The translations under genes were made by a program, and so were the position numbers. A model generated the notes under the pieces. The model saw only the letters and a list, made by a program, of their open reading frames with translations, searched no databases and had not been told where the DNA came from. From Caulobacter sp. BP25 (GTDB taxonomy: Bacteria > Pseudomonadota > Alphaproteobacteria > Caulobacterales > Caulobacteraceae), in NCBI RefSeq assembly GCF_002737755.1, contig NZ_PEGH01000008.1, positions 62,001-126,000 on the forward strand: a stretch of 64,000 nt of DNA, written 5' to 3'. This document shows, piece by piece, positions 15,803-25,872 of the stretch (positions within the stretch are counted from its first letter, which is position 1; every line of letters begins with the position of its first letter).

Positions 15803-16630
15803 CTAGAGACCCGGGATGATCGCTTTCAGCCGCGCCTCGCCGGTCAGGGCGTTCGCGCGCGGCGGCCCGCCGGGCGGTCCCATGCCGCCTGGCGGTGGTC
15901 CAGGCGGGGGTCCTCCGGCCGGGCCACCGGGGCGGTCCGGACCAAAGCCCATGTCCTTCCAGTCGGCGCGGGGGTCAATGGCGACGGTCAGCGCGATCTC
16001 GTAGGCGTCCTTGCCCTCCTTCACCGCCGCGACCATGGCCTCGCCGCCTTGGAGGGCGATGCCGTCATTGCTGTTGAGCGTGTCGCGCTTGCGGGGGCGG
16101 TGGTAGGCCGGGACGTTCTCGTACAGGTACTCGCTCAGCGCGTCGGGCACGAACAGCTGGCAGGTCAGGGCCGTGCGCGCGTCGAGGAAGACCTTGGCGT
16201 GGATGTGCGGGGTGCGGCCCTCGTACCAGCCTGGCCAGATGGTGCGGAAGACGGCGACGCCGCTGGCGTCTGTCAGCTGGCCGCCGCGCAGGAACGTCTG
16301 GCCCTTGGTCCCGGCCTTGCGGTCATCGCCCTGGCCCTCATAGCCGGAATAGAGGCCCGAGGCGTCGCAGTGCCAGATCTCGACCCGCGCGCCTCGGATC
16401 GGCGCACCCGCCTGGTCCAGCACGGTCATACGCACGCGCGCTGGCACGCCGGGGCGGCCCTCGGTGATGTCCGCGCGCAGCAGCTTGGGATCGAACCAGT
16501 AGGGTCCCTGGGTGACCTGCGGCGTCAGCACCAGGGCGTCGGCGTGGGCCGAAACGGGCAGGGCGACGGCGGGCGCCAGGGCGGCCAAGGCCAGCACGCG
16601 ACGGCGATTGGCGGAGAACATTTGAGGCAT
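15803..16630 (-). CDS. Secreted intradiol ring-cleavage dioxygenase-like protein
   Basis: A 275-residue protein with an N-terminal NRRRVLALAALAPAVALPVS signal, compatible with Tat export, then the intradiol dioxygenase fold: VEIWHCDASGLYSGYEG, FRTIWPGWYEGRTPHIHAKV (Tyr and the two iron-ligand His) and LFVPDALSEYLYENVPAY. Cytoplasmic catechol dioxygenases lack such a signal. The C-terminus has a Gly/Pro-rich stretch (DRPGGPAGGPPPGPPPGG), which may be flexible or a surface tether. The likely reaction is cleavage of a catechol-like compound outside the cytoplasm; the substrate is unknown. Confidence 0.85.
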   Translation of the reverse strand: MPQMFSANRRRVLALAALAPAVALPVSAHADALVLTPQVTQGPYWFDPKLLRADITEGRPGVPARVRMTVLDQAGAPIRGARVEIWHCDASGLYSGYEGQGDDRKAGTKGQTFLRGGQLTDASGVAVFRTIWPGWYEGRTPHIHAKVFLDARTALTCQLFVPDALSEYLYENVPAYHRPRKRDTLNSNDGIALQGGEAMVAAVKEGKDAYEIALTVAIDPRADWKDMGFGPDRPGGPAGGPPPGPPPGGMGPPGGPPRANALTGEARLKAIIPGL

Positions 16631-16695
16631 GGCCCCGCTCTAGCCGTAAAATGGGGCGCGGGTATTACCCCTTTGAAATGGAGGGATATTCCGCG

Positions 16696-17007
16696 TCAGA
16701 ACAGCCAGCGGCGGGGATATTTGTCGCCCAGCCGCCGCGCCTCGCCGGACTTGAGGCCCAGGTCCCGCATCCGATAGGCGACCAACTCGCGCACCGCCTC
16801 GACGGGCTCTTGGCCTTTGACAGGGCTGGAGGCGATGGCGCCGTCGGCCTGGGCGAGGTCCGTGGCGGTCCACTCGGCCTGGGCGCGGTCGGCCTTGCCG
16901 ACGGCGAAGTAGTGGCGGACAGGTGTGCGCTCGCCCGGGACCTCGACCATGACGCCGATGACCCAGCCTTGAACGATCAGATCGGCGTCGGGGCGCTGGC
17001 GGAACAT
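16696..17007 (-). CDS. Conserved hypothetical protein
   Basis: A 103-residue soluble protein (MFRQRPDADLIVQGWVIGVM...RRWLF) with genome-typical codon use and no recognised domain, signal or membrane segment. It contains RHYFAVGKADRAQAEW and a basic C-terminus. It lies between the dioxygenase and the 45-residue membrane protein on the same strand. No function proposed. Confidence 0.6.
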   Translation of the reverse strand: MFRQRPDADLIVQGWVIGVMVEVPGERTPVRHYFAVGKADRAQAEWTATDLAQADGAIASSPVKGQEPVEAVRELVAYRMRDLGLKSGEARRLGDKYPRRWLF

Positions 17008-17059
17008 GGCTCCGCACTTAGGGCGTTCCGGCGGAAACTGTAAGGGCCTTCGGCGCCGA

Positions 17060-17197
17060 TCAGCCGATCAGCTGGAAGGCCGCCTGGCTCAGCAGACCGA
17101 GGACAAGCCAAGCCGACAAGCCCAGCACAACAATACTCAGGGGTGTCCGCGGCGCGCGCTTACGACGCGGGGCGGGGTACTCACGCACGAACGACAT
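17060..17197 (-). CDS. Small single-pass membrane protein, 45 residues
   Basis: Starts at ATG 17197 with GGAGG five bases upstream, which decides against the longer open frame from 17341. The N-terminus is basic (MSFVREYPAPRRKRAPRTP) and is followed by one hydrophobic helix (LSIVVLGLSAWLVLGLLS). The topology suggests an inner-membrane microprotein with its basic N-terminus in the cytoplasm. It is not an obvious member of a named family. Confidence 0.7.
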   Translation of the reverse strand: MSFVREYPAPRRKRAPRTPLSIVVLGLSAWLVLGLLSQAAFQLIG

Positions 17198-17301
17198 AAC
17201 AGCCTCCATGCCAGTAAAGCCGTAGCTTAACGCCGATGGCGGCGCTTGAATGCGTGCGGTTTCGCATTTACCGCGAATTCCGGTGGATAGGCGGTGGATA
17301 G

Positions 17302-17330
17302 AAAAAGGGCGGAGCCTCTCGGCCCCGCCC
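17302..17330 (-). terminator. Terminator downstream of groESL
   Basis: On the minus strand GGGCGGGGC pairs with GCTCCGCCC (one mismatch) and TTTTTC follows. It lies about 80 bases after the groEL stop. Confidence 0.75.
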
Positions 17331-17342
17331 TCGATCAGCACT

Positions 17343-17405
17343 TCGAACTGTTCCCGGCTCGGCCTTCGGGACCGCTGCGCGGTCCCTCCGTGGGCCGGGA
17401 TGACA
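17343..17405. repeat. Partial GTCATCCCGG-family repeat next to groEL
   Basis: TTCCCGGCTCGG ... TGGGCCGGGATGACA, with an internal perfect 8-bp hairpin GGGACCGC/GCGGTCCC (17368-17386). It resembles the right half of 5460-5571. Confidence 0.55.
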
Positions 17406-17408
17406 GTT

Positions 17409-19064
<1,656 letters not shown>

Positions 19065-19111
19065 CTAAAAGAGAGTTGCGTTCGAAAAGCGGTTGGGAAC
19101 AGGGAGGCGCT

Positions 19112-19402
19112 TTAGGCCTCGACCACGCCCAGGACGTCGCTTTCCTTCATGATCAGGAGGTCCTGACCGTCGACCTTCACTTCGGTGCCCGACCACTTGC
19201 CAAACAGGATGCGGTCGCCAGCCTTGACGTCCAGAGCGACGACGTCGCCCTTGTCGTTGCGGGCGCCCGGGCCAACGGCGACGACTTCGCCTTCTTGCGG
19301 CTTTTCCTTGGCGGTGTCGGGGATGATGATCCCGCCCTTGGTTTTGGTTTCTTCTTCGACGCGCTTCACGAGGACGCGGTCGCCCAGGGGACGAAACTTC
19401 AT
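19112..19402 (-). CDS. groS: Co-chaperonin GroES
   Basis: A 96-residue lid of the GroEL cage. Conserved [18 protein letters not shown], the mobile loop [18 protein letters not shown] and [14 protein letters not shown] are present. It is the first gene of the operon. The long 5' leader contains a CIRCE element, so expression is expected to be repressed by HrcA and raised by heat. Confidence 0.99.
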   Translation of the reverse strand: MKFRPLGDRVLVKRVEEETKTKGGIIIPDTAKEKPQEGEVVAVGPGARNDKGDVVALDVKAGDRILFGKWSGTEVKVDGQDLLIMKESDVLGVVEA

Positions 19403-19462
19403 TGTGGTTCTCCGTCGGAACGGTTTGAATTAAAGGCTTCGTCAGCAGGGGGAGCGGTGCTG

Positions 19463-19489
19463 TTAGCAGTCGCTCCCTCCGAGTGCTAA
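19463..19489 (-). promoter_or_regulatory. CIRCE element (HrcA operator) of groESL
   Basis: TTAGCAGTC-N9-GAGTGCTAA compared with consensus TTAGCACTC-N9-GAGTGCTAA: exact 9-base spacer and one mismatch in one arm. It is 60 bp upstream of groES. A CTTGAC at 19523-19528 on the minus strand could be the -35 of the heat-shock or housekeeping promoter, but its -10 is not clear. Confidence 0.9.
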
Positions 19490-19713
19490 CGACGAGCGTC
19501 AGTTAGGCGCCGCCCTTCGGGGAGTCAAGAACGCCGGGGATGAAGTTTTTTCGGCGGGATGGGCGGGAGGCCTCCGATGGCCTTCAACATGGGGCGCTCG
19601 CGCGGCGATTTCCAGAGCTTGGCGCAGCCGACCATGACGCGGCCGGACTTCGCCCTTATCTGGATTAAGACTATGACGACGCGTCCGCGCCGGAACGAAG
19701 GAGCGCTCCAAGC

Positions 19714-20139
19714 ATGTCCAGCTACGTCCTGTCCCTGTTCCTGGCGGTGGTGGCCTGCATCCTCGGCGGCGCGCTGGGCGGCATGATCCTGGCGCGGCCG
19801 CAGACCATGCTGGGCCTGGCGGGGCTGGCCGACGAAGAGACGGCGAAGTCGCCGCTGTTCGCCGAAGGCCGCGCGTTCGGCGGCATGTTGATCGCCTCGC
19901 ACGGGATCGCGGCCCTTTATCTGGGCTATCAGCCCAGGCTTGGCGCGGCCATGGCCCTGGTTCTGGCGGTCGGCTGGATCGGCGCGGCGGCGGCGCGGGC
20001 GGTGTCGGCGGTCATCGACGGCGAGGCGGGCCGCTTCAACGCCGGCTCGATCGTCTTCAACGCTCTGATCGGGATTACGCTCAGCCTGCCGTTCTTCAAT
20101 GTCGGTCCCTATGTCGCCAGGGGCATGGGCTTCGCCTGA
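19714..20139 (+). CDS. DUF4345-like four-helix membrane protein
   Basis: A 141-residue inner-membrane protein with about four hydrophobic helices (SYVLSLFLAVVACILGGALG, AFGGMLIASHGIAALYLGY, AAMALVLAVGWIGAAAARAV, IVFNALIGITLSLPFF). The motif order resembles DUF4345. The function is unknown. Its 3' end overlaps the end of the convergent alkyltransferase gene by 31 bp. Confidence 0.65.
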   Translation: MSSYVLSLFLAVVACILGGALGGMILARPQTMLGLAGLADEETAKSPLFAEGRAFGGMLIASHGIAALYLGYQPRLGAAMALVLAVGWIGAAAARAVSAVIDGEAGRFNAGSIVFNALIGITLSLPFFNVGPYVARGMGFA

Positions 20140-20648
20140 ACCACACCCTCGTGGGCGAGCAGCCAACGCTTGCGTTCGATCCCGCCAGCATAGCCCGTCA
20201 GGGCGCCGTCCATGCCGATCACCCGATGGCAGGGGGCGACCAGGCTCAGCGGATTGGCGCCGTTCGCCGCGCCGACCGCGCGGATCGCAGCGGGGCGCTC
20301 CACGCGCCTGGCCAGCTCCGAATAGGTGACCGTCTGGCCGGGCGGGATGGCGGTCAGGGCGCGCCAGACCGCGCGCTGGAACGGTGTGCCGCCGGTGTCC
20401 CAGGCGAGGGCTGAAAGGGCGTTGACCTCGCCGGCGAAGTAGCGGGCGAAGGCCACCTTGGTCGAGCGCGGCGCCTCGCCCGTCTCCAGCGCCAGATCGC
20501 CGTAGTGCAGACGAAGCAGCCGGCGCAGCCGGGACTCGAAGTCGTGGAAGTCGACCGCGCGCAGCAGGCCGGTCTCGTCGGTGACGAGCAAAAGCTCGCC
20601 GATCGGCGAGGGCGCGCGGTCCAGAAAGAGGCGGGCGGGATGGGTCAT
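20109..20648 (-). CDS. ogt: Methylated-DNA-[protein]-cysteine S-methyltransferase (copy 2)
   Basis: A 179-residue alkyltransferase with VAPCHRVIGMDGALTGYAGG (acceptor C140) and GQTVTYSELARRVERPAAIR, which matches Ogt/Ada C-terminal domains closely. It diverges from the copy at 4851-5426 and lacks an Ada N-terminal zinc domain. The open frame extends upstream to 21017, but that part is antisense to the next gene; ATG 20648 (MTHPARLFLDRAPSPIGELL) is the family-typical start. It repairs O6-alkylguanine by suicide transfer. Confidence 0.88.
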   Translation of the reverse strand: MTHPARLFLDRAPSPIGELLLVTDETGLLRAVDFHDFESRLRRLLRLHYGDLALETGEAPRSTKVAFARYFAGEVNALSALAWDTGGTPFQRAVWRALTAIPPGQTVTYSELARRVERPAAIRAVGAANGANPLSLVAPCHRVIGMDGALTGYAGGIERKRWLLAHEGVVQAKPMPLAT

Positions 20649-20832
20649 GACGCGATGATCGCTGGCTAAGGCTTGGCTGTCCGCCCGGATTTTGCGACGG
20701 CCGGCGCGCGATGTCGAAGATGAACGAACCCTGTCAGCCCTGTCGCCGACACCGTTCAGCTTCACCCTGCCATGGTCTGTCTCACGGGGTTGATGACCCC
20801 GGACGCATTCCAAGGGACGAAGGAGTTTTCTC

Positions 20833-21399
20833 ATGTTTGGCCAAATGGCTTTCAAGCAGACCAAGATCATCACCCTGACCATCGGCGCCGCCGCTGCGGC
20901 CCTGAGCATGGCCGCCGCCCCGCAGGCCAGCGCCGGCGTCACCGGTTGCAAGGCTTCTGGCGGCAAGCAGGAAGTCGGCGCTCTGGTGGGCGGCCTGATC
21001 GGCGGCCTGGCCGGCAATCAGATCGCCGGCAAGGGCGATCGCGGGACGGGCACGGCCATCGGCGCGGTGATCGGTGCGGGCGCCGGCTCGGCGGTCGGCT
21101 GCAACATGCAGAAGACCGAGGCGGCTCAGGCGGTCGGCGGGATCTACAAGTCGGGCGGCTACCGCTACGCCCAGAACGTCGAGGCCGAGCGGCTGGTCAA
21201 GATGGACCACAAGTACGTCGCCCGCTCGACCCTGAACCTGCGCGCCTCCGCCACGACCCGCGCTCCCCGTCTGGGCGCTGTCAGCTCGGGCCAGACCTTC
21301 CAGGCCCTGGGCCGCACCAGTGACGGCAAGTGGATCCTGGTCGGACAGGACGGCGTCGGCGTCGGCTACGTCTCCAGCGCCTACGTCTACCGCGCCTAA
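20833..21399 (+). CDS. Glycine-zipper and SH3-domain secreted protein
   Basis: A 188-residue exported protein: signal peptide ending near APQASAG, a glycine-zipper 2TM segment (GALVGGLIGGLAGNQIAGKG, AIGAVIGAGAGSAVGC) and a C-terminal bacterial SH3-like domain (STLNLRASATTRAPRLGAVS...VGYVSSAYVYRA). AAGGAG stands eight bases before ATG 20833. Such proteins usually sit at the outer membrane or cell wall, often binding peptidoglycan. It ends with a palindromic repeat and then a terminator. Confidence 0.83.
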   Translation: MFGQMAFKQTKIITLTIGAAAAALSMAAAPQASAGVTGCKASGGKQEVGALVGGLIGGLAGNQIAGKGDRGTGTAIGAVIGAGAGSAVGCNMQKTEAAQAVGGIYKSGGYRYAQNVEAERLVKMDHKYVARSTLNLRASATTRAPRLGAVSSGQTFQALGRTSDGKWILVGQDGVGVGYVSSAYVYRA

Positions 21400-21424
21400 C
21401 GCGGTCTAGAGATCGCGAGTATTG

Positions 21425-21474
21425 CGAGGGTGACGGCCGCCGAAACCGGCTTCCACTTTCGGCTGTCACCCTCG
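21425..21474. repeat. Intergenic palindrome, GCCGAAA family, copy 2 (inverted)
   Basis: CGAGGGTGAC pairs with GTCACCCTCG. Read on the minus strand the core (CAGCCGAAAGTG...GGTTTCGGCG) matches copy 1 at 2514-2562, while the outer stem differs in compensating positions. Confidence 0.75.
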
Positions 21475-21525
21475 TGAGTTTTCGGGGCGCGACCAACCCG
21501 TCCCTCAAGGCGCGTTCCGAGGAGG

Positions 21526-21559
21526 AAGCCCGTCCAGCCCCAAGCTGGGCGGGCTTTTT
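21526..21559 (+). terminator. Terminator of the glycine-zipper/SH3 gene
   Basis: AAGCCCGTCCAGC pairs with GCTGGGCGGGCTT, followed by TTTTT. Confidence 0.85.
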
Positions 21560-21574
21560 CGCGCGTTCAGCCGA

Positions 21575-22105
21575 TCAGAGCGGTGGGGGCTTTAGCGCGC
21601 TGACGCCGCCCAGCCAGGTCTGCCAGACCACCACCAGGGCCCAGTGCAGGGCCACGGCCGGCCAGACCGAGCCGGTGCGGCGCTTCATCACCGCGCAGCC
21701 CAGACCCAGGATCGCGCAGCAGGCCAGGAAGTCCGGCCGCAGGAACACCGCCGCCGCGCCGGGCAGGAAGGTCAGGGCCTCGACCACATGCCAGAGCACA
21801 TAGAGGCCGGTCGCCGCGCCGATCTCCAGCCAGGGGCGTCGGCTCTCGCCCGGGCCGGGAGTCAGCAGGCCGCGAAACGCCAGTTCCTCGCCCAGCGCCG
21901 GGATGAACAGCACGGTCAGCATCCGCAGCGGCAGGCCAGGCTGGGTCGGCGTGATGTGGTAGAGGCCGGTGGAAAAGCCGAGGGCGGCCATCGCCGCCAG
22001 GGTGACCAGCGAGACGGCGAGGCAGGACGCCCAGCCCCGCGCGGAGGGAACGGCGCGCAGGCTGCTCACCAGCCTCGTCGCGTAGATCTTGGGGCTCTGG
22101 ACCAT
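21575..22105 (-). CDS. CPBP family intramembrane metalloprotease
   Basis: A 176-residue multi-pass membrane protein with the CPBP (CAAX protease/bacteriocin-processing) motifs: ALGEELAFRGLL (Glu-Glu...Arg) and LYVLWHVVEALTF (His). A last histidine is in WPAVALHWALVVVW. ATG 22105 (MVQSPKIYATRLVSS) is used; a GTG at 22138 is possible. The substrate is unknown. Confidence 0.85.
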   Translation of the reverse strand: MVQSPKIYATRLVSSLRAVPSARGWASCLAVSLVTLAAMAALGFSTGLYHITPTQPGLPLRMLTVLFIPALGEELAFRGLLTPGPGESRRPWLEIGAATGLYVLWHVVEALTFLPGAAAVFLRPDFLACCAILGLGCAVMKRRTGSVWPAVALHWALVVVWQTWLGGVSALKPPPL

Positions 22106-22154
22106 GTCCCCGATCAATCGCGTCTTCCCCTCGCGCACAAGGGGGGGAGGGATG

Positions 22155-23264
22155 TCACGTCCGCCAGCGCAGCGTCTGTTCCTGCACCGGGTTGCGGAAC
22201 GGACGACCCTCGAGCCGGCTGCCGGCCCACTCGCGCTTGCACTGGTGGTACCAGCGGGCCTGGGCGTCGGCGTCGCCCACCCACATCAGAGGCGGATTGT
22301 GCTTCAGGCCTGGGCTCTGACAGTCGACGATCTTGCCGTCCTGGCGCAGGAAGGCGCGGGCCGCGAGGCGGATGATCGGATAGAGCGCGACGAAGGCCCA
22401 GTGGTCGGACCAGATGATCTGGTTCATCCGGGTCTTGCCGGCGTTGATCGGGGTCATGGCCGACAGGGCCAGCACCTGGCGCTTGCCGACCGTCACATGC
22501 TCCCAGCGCAGGCCCGGCAGGCGGAAGGTGATCTCGGTCAGCGGCTCGCCGCCCAGGATGGCGTAGGCCTTGGAGTTCTTCGAGGGCTCATGGCGGACCA
22601 TCGTGAAGCCGGCCTCCGAGGGGCGGAAGGTCTTCCTCTTTTCGTGCTGACTGGCCTTGGTTCGCCACCACCACTGTTGGTGGACGTAAGGCCCGTGAGC
22701 GGGGTCGATCAGGCCCAGCACCGCGTGGTCGATATGGGCGTCGTAGTCCAGGTGGTCGACCAGCTTGGGGCGGCCGCCGACGACGCCGGGAATGGTCGGC
22801 GGGGGCTCTGGCGGCGACGTCGCGCGGCGCGGATCCGAGGCCATCCAGATCCAGACCAGGCCCTGGCTCTCGACCACCGGATAGCGCCGCACCCGCACCT
22901 TGGAGATGTCGAACTCGCTGTCGGCGGTCAGGGACGGGATCGCCTTGCAGGCCCCGTCCGCGCCGAAGCGCCAGCCGTGATAGGGGCATTCGATGCTGTC
23001 GGTTCCGTCGGCCTCGCGATGCACGCGCCCGGCCGACAGGGCGGCGGCGCGGTGCGGGCACAGGTCGCCTAGCGCATAGGCCTCGCCCTTGCGGGTGCGG
23101 CCCATCAGGACCGGTTCGCCCAAGAACTCGCGCCGGACCGTCTTGCCGGGCTTCAGGTCGGGCGACAGGCCCGCCACGTACCAGGCGTCGCGGACGAAGC
23201 CTTCGCCGAACCGGTCGGGAAGCTTGGCTGTGCGGGGCAGGATCTGGGCGTCGTCGGCGGGCAT
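22155..23264 (-). CDS. Rieske [2Fe-2S] ring-hydroxylating oxygenase, large-subunit type
   Basis: A 369-residue cytoplasmic oxygenase. The Rieske motif is CPHRAAALSAGRV...CPYHGWRFG, and the mononuclear iron site lies in DHAVLGLIDPAHGPYVHQQ. The architecture is that of aromatic-ring hydroxylase alpha subunits or related N/O-demethylases; the substrate and electron donor are not in the window. ATG 23264 is preferred over TTG 23306. The upstream M20 peptidase gene ends 60 bp away on the same strand, so the two may be co-transcribed. Confidence 0.9.
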   Translation of the reverse strand: MPADDAQILPRTAKLPDRFGEGFVRDAWYVAGLSPDLKPGKTVRREFLGEPVLMGRTRKGEAYALGDLCPHRAAALSAGRVHREADGTDSIECPYHGWRFGADGACKAIPSLTADSEFDISKVRVRRYPVVESQGLVWIWMASDPRRATSPPEPPPTIPGVVGGRPKLVDHLDYDAHIDHAVLGLIDPAHGPYVHQQWWWRTKASQHEKRKTFRPSEAGFTMVRHEPSKNSKAYAILGGEPLTEITFRLPGLRWEHVTVGKRQVLALSAMTPINAGKTRMNQIIWSDHWAFVALYPIIRLAARAFLRQDGKIVDCQSPGLKHNPPLMWVGDADAQARWYHQCKREWAGSRLEGRPFRNPVQEQTLRWRT

Positions 23265-23324
23265 CGGCGGGTTTCCAGAGGTCTTATTGGCGGAGCAATG
23301 CGACAATCGTGCTGACGCTGGATA

Positions 23325-24803
23325 CTAGCGGGACGCGGCGGTCTCGATCAGGCGCTGGTAGAAGCGGACCATCCGCTCGACATTGGCGAGGGTCAGGTGC
23401 TCGTTCGTGCCGTGGATCATCTTGGTGTCGTCGACCTTCAGCACCAGCGGCTGGAAGCGGTAGACGTCGCTGGCCACCCCGCCCATGTAGCGGCTGTCGG
23501 TGCCGGCGGTGACCAGGCCTGGCACGACCGGGGCCTCGCTCTCGTCTCCGGCCAGGCCCGCCAGCATCTTCCAGGCGTCGGAGCTGGTCGAGGAGACGGC
23601 GGTGGGCTCGTCCGGGGTCTTGGTCCAGGACAGCTCGACCGGCAGGCCGCCGACCGCGTCCTTGGCTCGCGCCATCACGGTTTCCGAGCTGTCGCCCGGC
23701 GCGATGCGGTAGTTGATCCAGGCCGTGGCGTCCTGGGGCAGGACGTTCTCCTTGGGCGAGCCCTTGATCATGGTCGGGGCGATCGTCGTGTGCAGCATGG
23801 CCGCCCCGGCTGGGCTCCTGGCGGTGACCTGCACCAGCACCGGCGAGAACAGCCAGGTGTTGGCCGCGAAGACCTTGACCACCGGCGAGGCGTGCGGGGC
23901 CAGGGCCTTCAGCATGTCGGCGCCGGGGCCCTGGAACTTCATCGGGAAGCCATCGTCGTGGATGGCCTCGACCGCGCGGGCCAGGGTCACGACGCCGCCG
24001 CCGTCCTTGGGCGGGGCCGAGGAGTGGCCGCCGGTCGCCGGCGCGACCACCTTCATCGTCGCATAGCCCTTCTCGGCCGTGCCGATGATGGCCGCGGGCT
24101 TGCCGGTCACCGGATGGTCGGCGACCACGATCATGCCCTCGTCCAGCACGAACTGAGCCTTGATCCCGCGCGACTTCAGCAAGGCCGCCGCCGCCCGTGC
24201 GCCGACGCCGCGCACCTCCTCGTCATGACCGCTGACGATGATCACCGTGCGCAGCGGCTTGAAGCCGCCGGCGGCCACCGCCTCCAGCGCCTCGAACAGG
24301 GTGACGAGCGAGCCCTTGTCGTCGATCGCGCCCCGGCCCCAGACCGCGCCCTCGGCGACCACGCCGGCGAACGGCGGGTGCTTCCACTGGCTCTCGCTGC
24401 CCGGCGTCACGGGCACCACGTCCTGGTGGGCCATCAGCAGGATCGGGGGCAGTGCGGGGTTGGAACCCGTCCAGGTGTAGACCAGGGTATGGTCGGCGAC
24501 GACCTCGCGGGTCATCACCTTGTGCGTCTCGGGGTAGGTCGCCTGCAGCCAGGCGTGCAGCTTGTCCCACTCGGCCGGCTGGTCCTGCGCCTGCTCTTGG
24601 TGGCTGATGGTCTGGAAGCGCACGGCCTGGGCCAGGTGGTCTGCGGCCTTGGCCACATCGACCGGCCGAGCGGCCGCCAGGCGCGCCGAGGCCGGATCGG
24701 CCTGGGCTGGGGCCTCGAACGTCGCGGTGCGCACGGCGACGACGGCCGCCACGCCCAGCAACAGACCCACGGCCGTCAAAGCGACCCTTCCACCCCAGCC
24801 CAT
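23325..24803 (-). CDS. M20 family carboxypeptidase (CPS1/PM20D1-like)
   Basis: A 492-residue zinc peptidase with one N-terminal membrane segment or signal (VALTAVGLLLGVAAVVAV). Catalytic motifs: LLMAHQDVVPV (metal His/Asp), WGRGAIDDKGSLV (bridging Asp), SGHDEEVRG (Glu-Glu) and a late MIHGTNEHL (His). The length and motifs fit carboxypeptidase S/PM20D1-type enzymes, which hydrolyse N-acyl amino acids or peptides. ATG 24803 follows GGGGG at eight bases. It sits before the Rieske gene in a likely two-gene unit. Confidence 0.9.
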   Translation of the reverse strand: MGWGGRVALTAVGLLLGVAAVVAVRTATFEAPAQADPASARLAAARPVDVAKAADHLAQAVRFQTISHQEQAQDQPAEWDKLHAWLQATYPETHKVMTREVVADHTLVYTWTGSNPALPPILLMAHQDVVPVTPGSESQWKHPPFAGVVAEGAVWGRGAIDDKGSLVTLFEALEAVAAGGFKPLRTVIIVSGHDEEVRGVGARAAAALLKSRGIKAQFVLDEGMIVVADHPVTGKPAAIIGTAEKGYATMKVVAPATGGHSSAPPKDGGGVVTLARAVEAIHDDGFPMKFQGPGADMLKALAPHASPVVKVFAANTWLFSPVLVQVTARSPAGAAMLHTTIAPTMIKGSPKENVLPQDATAWINYRIAPGDSSETVMARAKDAVGGLPVELSWTKTPDEPTAVSSTSSDAWKMLAGLAGDESEAPVVPGLVTAGTDSRYMGGVASDVYRFQPLVLKVDDTKMIHGTNEHLTLANVERMVRFYQRLIETAASR

Positions 24804-25023
24804 GACGATCACCCCCGCGATCTTCCCCCGAAGATCGAGGGCGACTGTGGGGTCGCGCGCGCGCTCTGGCAATTGGGAGAACGCGAAAATTTATCCACAG
24901 GGTGGGAGGCGCTAGCGGCTCAATTCCCGTAGTTTTCGAGATCAAGTCTCATTTATTCAATGTCTTATAGGAAAACGCAGGTTTTCTACGCACGGGGGTC
25001 TGAAGCGACCTCAAACTCGGGGC

Positions 25024-25335
25024 ATGACCCAAGTCCAAGCCCAAACCTGGTGCGACCGCCTGCAAGCCAAGCTGATGGCCGCCCTGGACGCCGCCTGGGA
25101 GACGATCGCCACCAGCGACGATCCCGCCATGATCAAGCGCGCCCGCGAGCGAGCCAAGGCCTGCGGCGAGTTCGCCGCCCAGGCCCGCAGGATCGCCGCC
25201 ATGACCCCCGCGCCCCGGCTTGCGAGGCCCTCCGCGGGGCTTTCGCTTCCGGCTCCGGCCTCGGAAGGGCAGGGCGATGCCCCGCCCATGCGGGCCCTGC
25301 ACCGCCTGAAGGGTGGCGCGCGAGGGCGATTGTAG
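25024..25335 (+). CDS. Hypothetical helical protein
   Basis: A 103-residue protein (MTQVQAQTWCDRLQAKLMAA...) with amphipathic helices for the first 60 residues (AWETIATSDDPAMIKRARER), then a Pro/Ala-rich basic tail. No family is recognised. Codon use is genome-like in the first two thirds. It could be a small DNA- or protein-binding factor, but nothing in the sequence proves that. Confidence 0.5.
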   Translation: MTQVQAQTWCDRLQAKLMAALDAAWETIATSDDPAMIKRARERAKACGEFAAQARRIAAMTPAPRLARPSAGLSLPAPASEGQGDAPPMRALHRLKGGARGRL

Positions 25336-25546
25336 CTTTCTAACGCAAAGGGTTGGCGCTCGTTGGTCCGATGGCTGTCTGACGCCGATCGGGAAGACGT
25401 TGGCGGCGCAATCGCGCCGCGAGGCGCGTCGTCAGGCGCGACCCCCGCGCCCCGGGAGCATCGCACTCTAACGACGGCCCGACACAGGGTCGCGCTCATA
25501 GGAGAGCCGCGACCCCACACCGCTCCAGCGGGTGACTATTCTCTGT

Positions 25547-25765
25547 CTAGAAAACGAACTCGGTGACCCCGGGAGGGGCGGTCCGGGCCACGGACTCAAG
25601 GTCTTCCGGGGTCCACAAGCTTGCATTGCGGATCCGCAGCACCGAGGTCACGTTCATCTGGCCGATGAAGGTCATGAGCGCCGCCGGGCTATAGTGCTTG
25701 GCGTCGATCTCGAAGCCGCCGCCGGCCTTGGCTATGGCGGTCAAGGTCTCGATGGATATCTTCAT
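25547..25765 (-). CDS. Hypothetical small protein, 72 residues
   Basis: The sequence MKISIETLTAIAKAGGGFEI...VARTAPPGVTEFVF looks like a compact alpha/beta unit. GGGACAG precedes the ATG. No known domain is recognised. The 211-bp gap before it (25336-25546) holds no feature that I can support. Confidence 0.55.
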   Translation of the reverse strand: MKISIETLTAIAKAGGGFEIDAKHYSPAALMTFIGQMNVTSVLRIRNASLWTPEDLESVARTAPPGVTEFVF

Positions 25766-25872
25766 GGTTCTGTCCCTGTCTCGCGACCCGGATGCAGCCC
25801 CCTATGAGCCTCCGGGCGAGGCGTCGCGACCATGCCAGTCGGAGTTGAGTATTTCGTAAATAGCCCGAGGGC

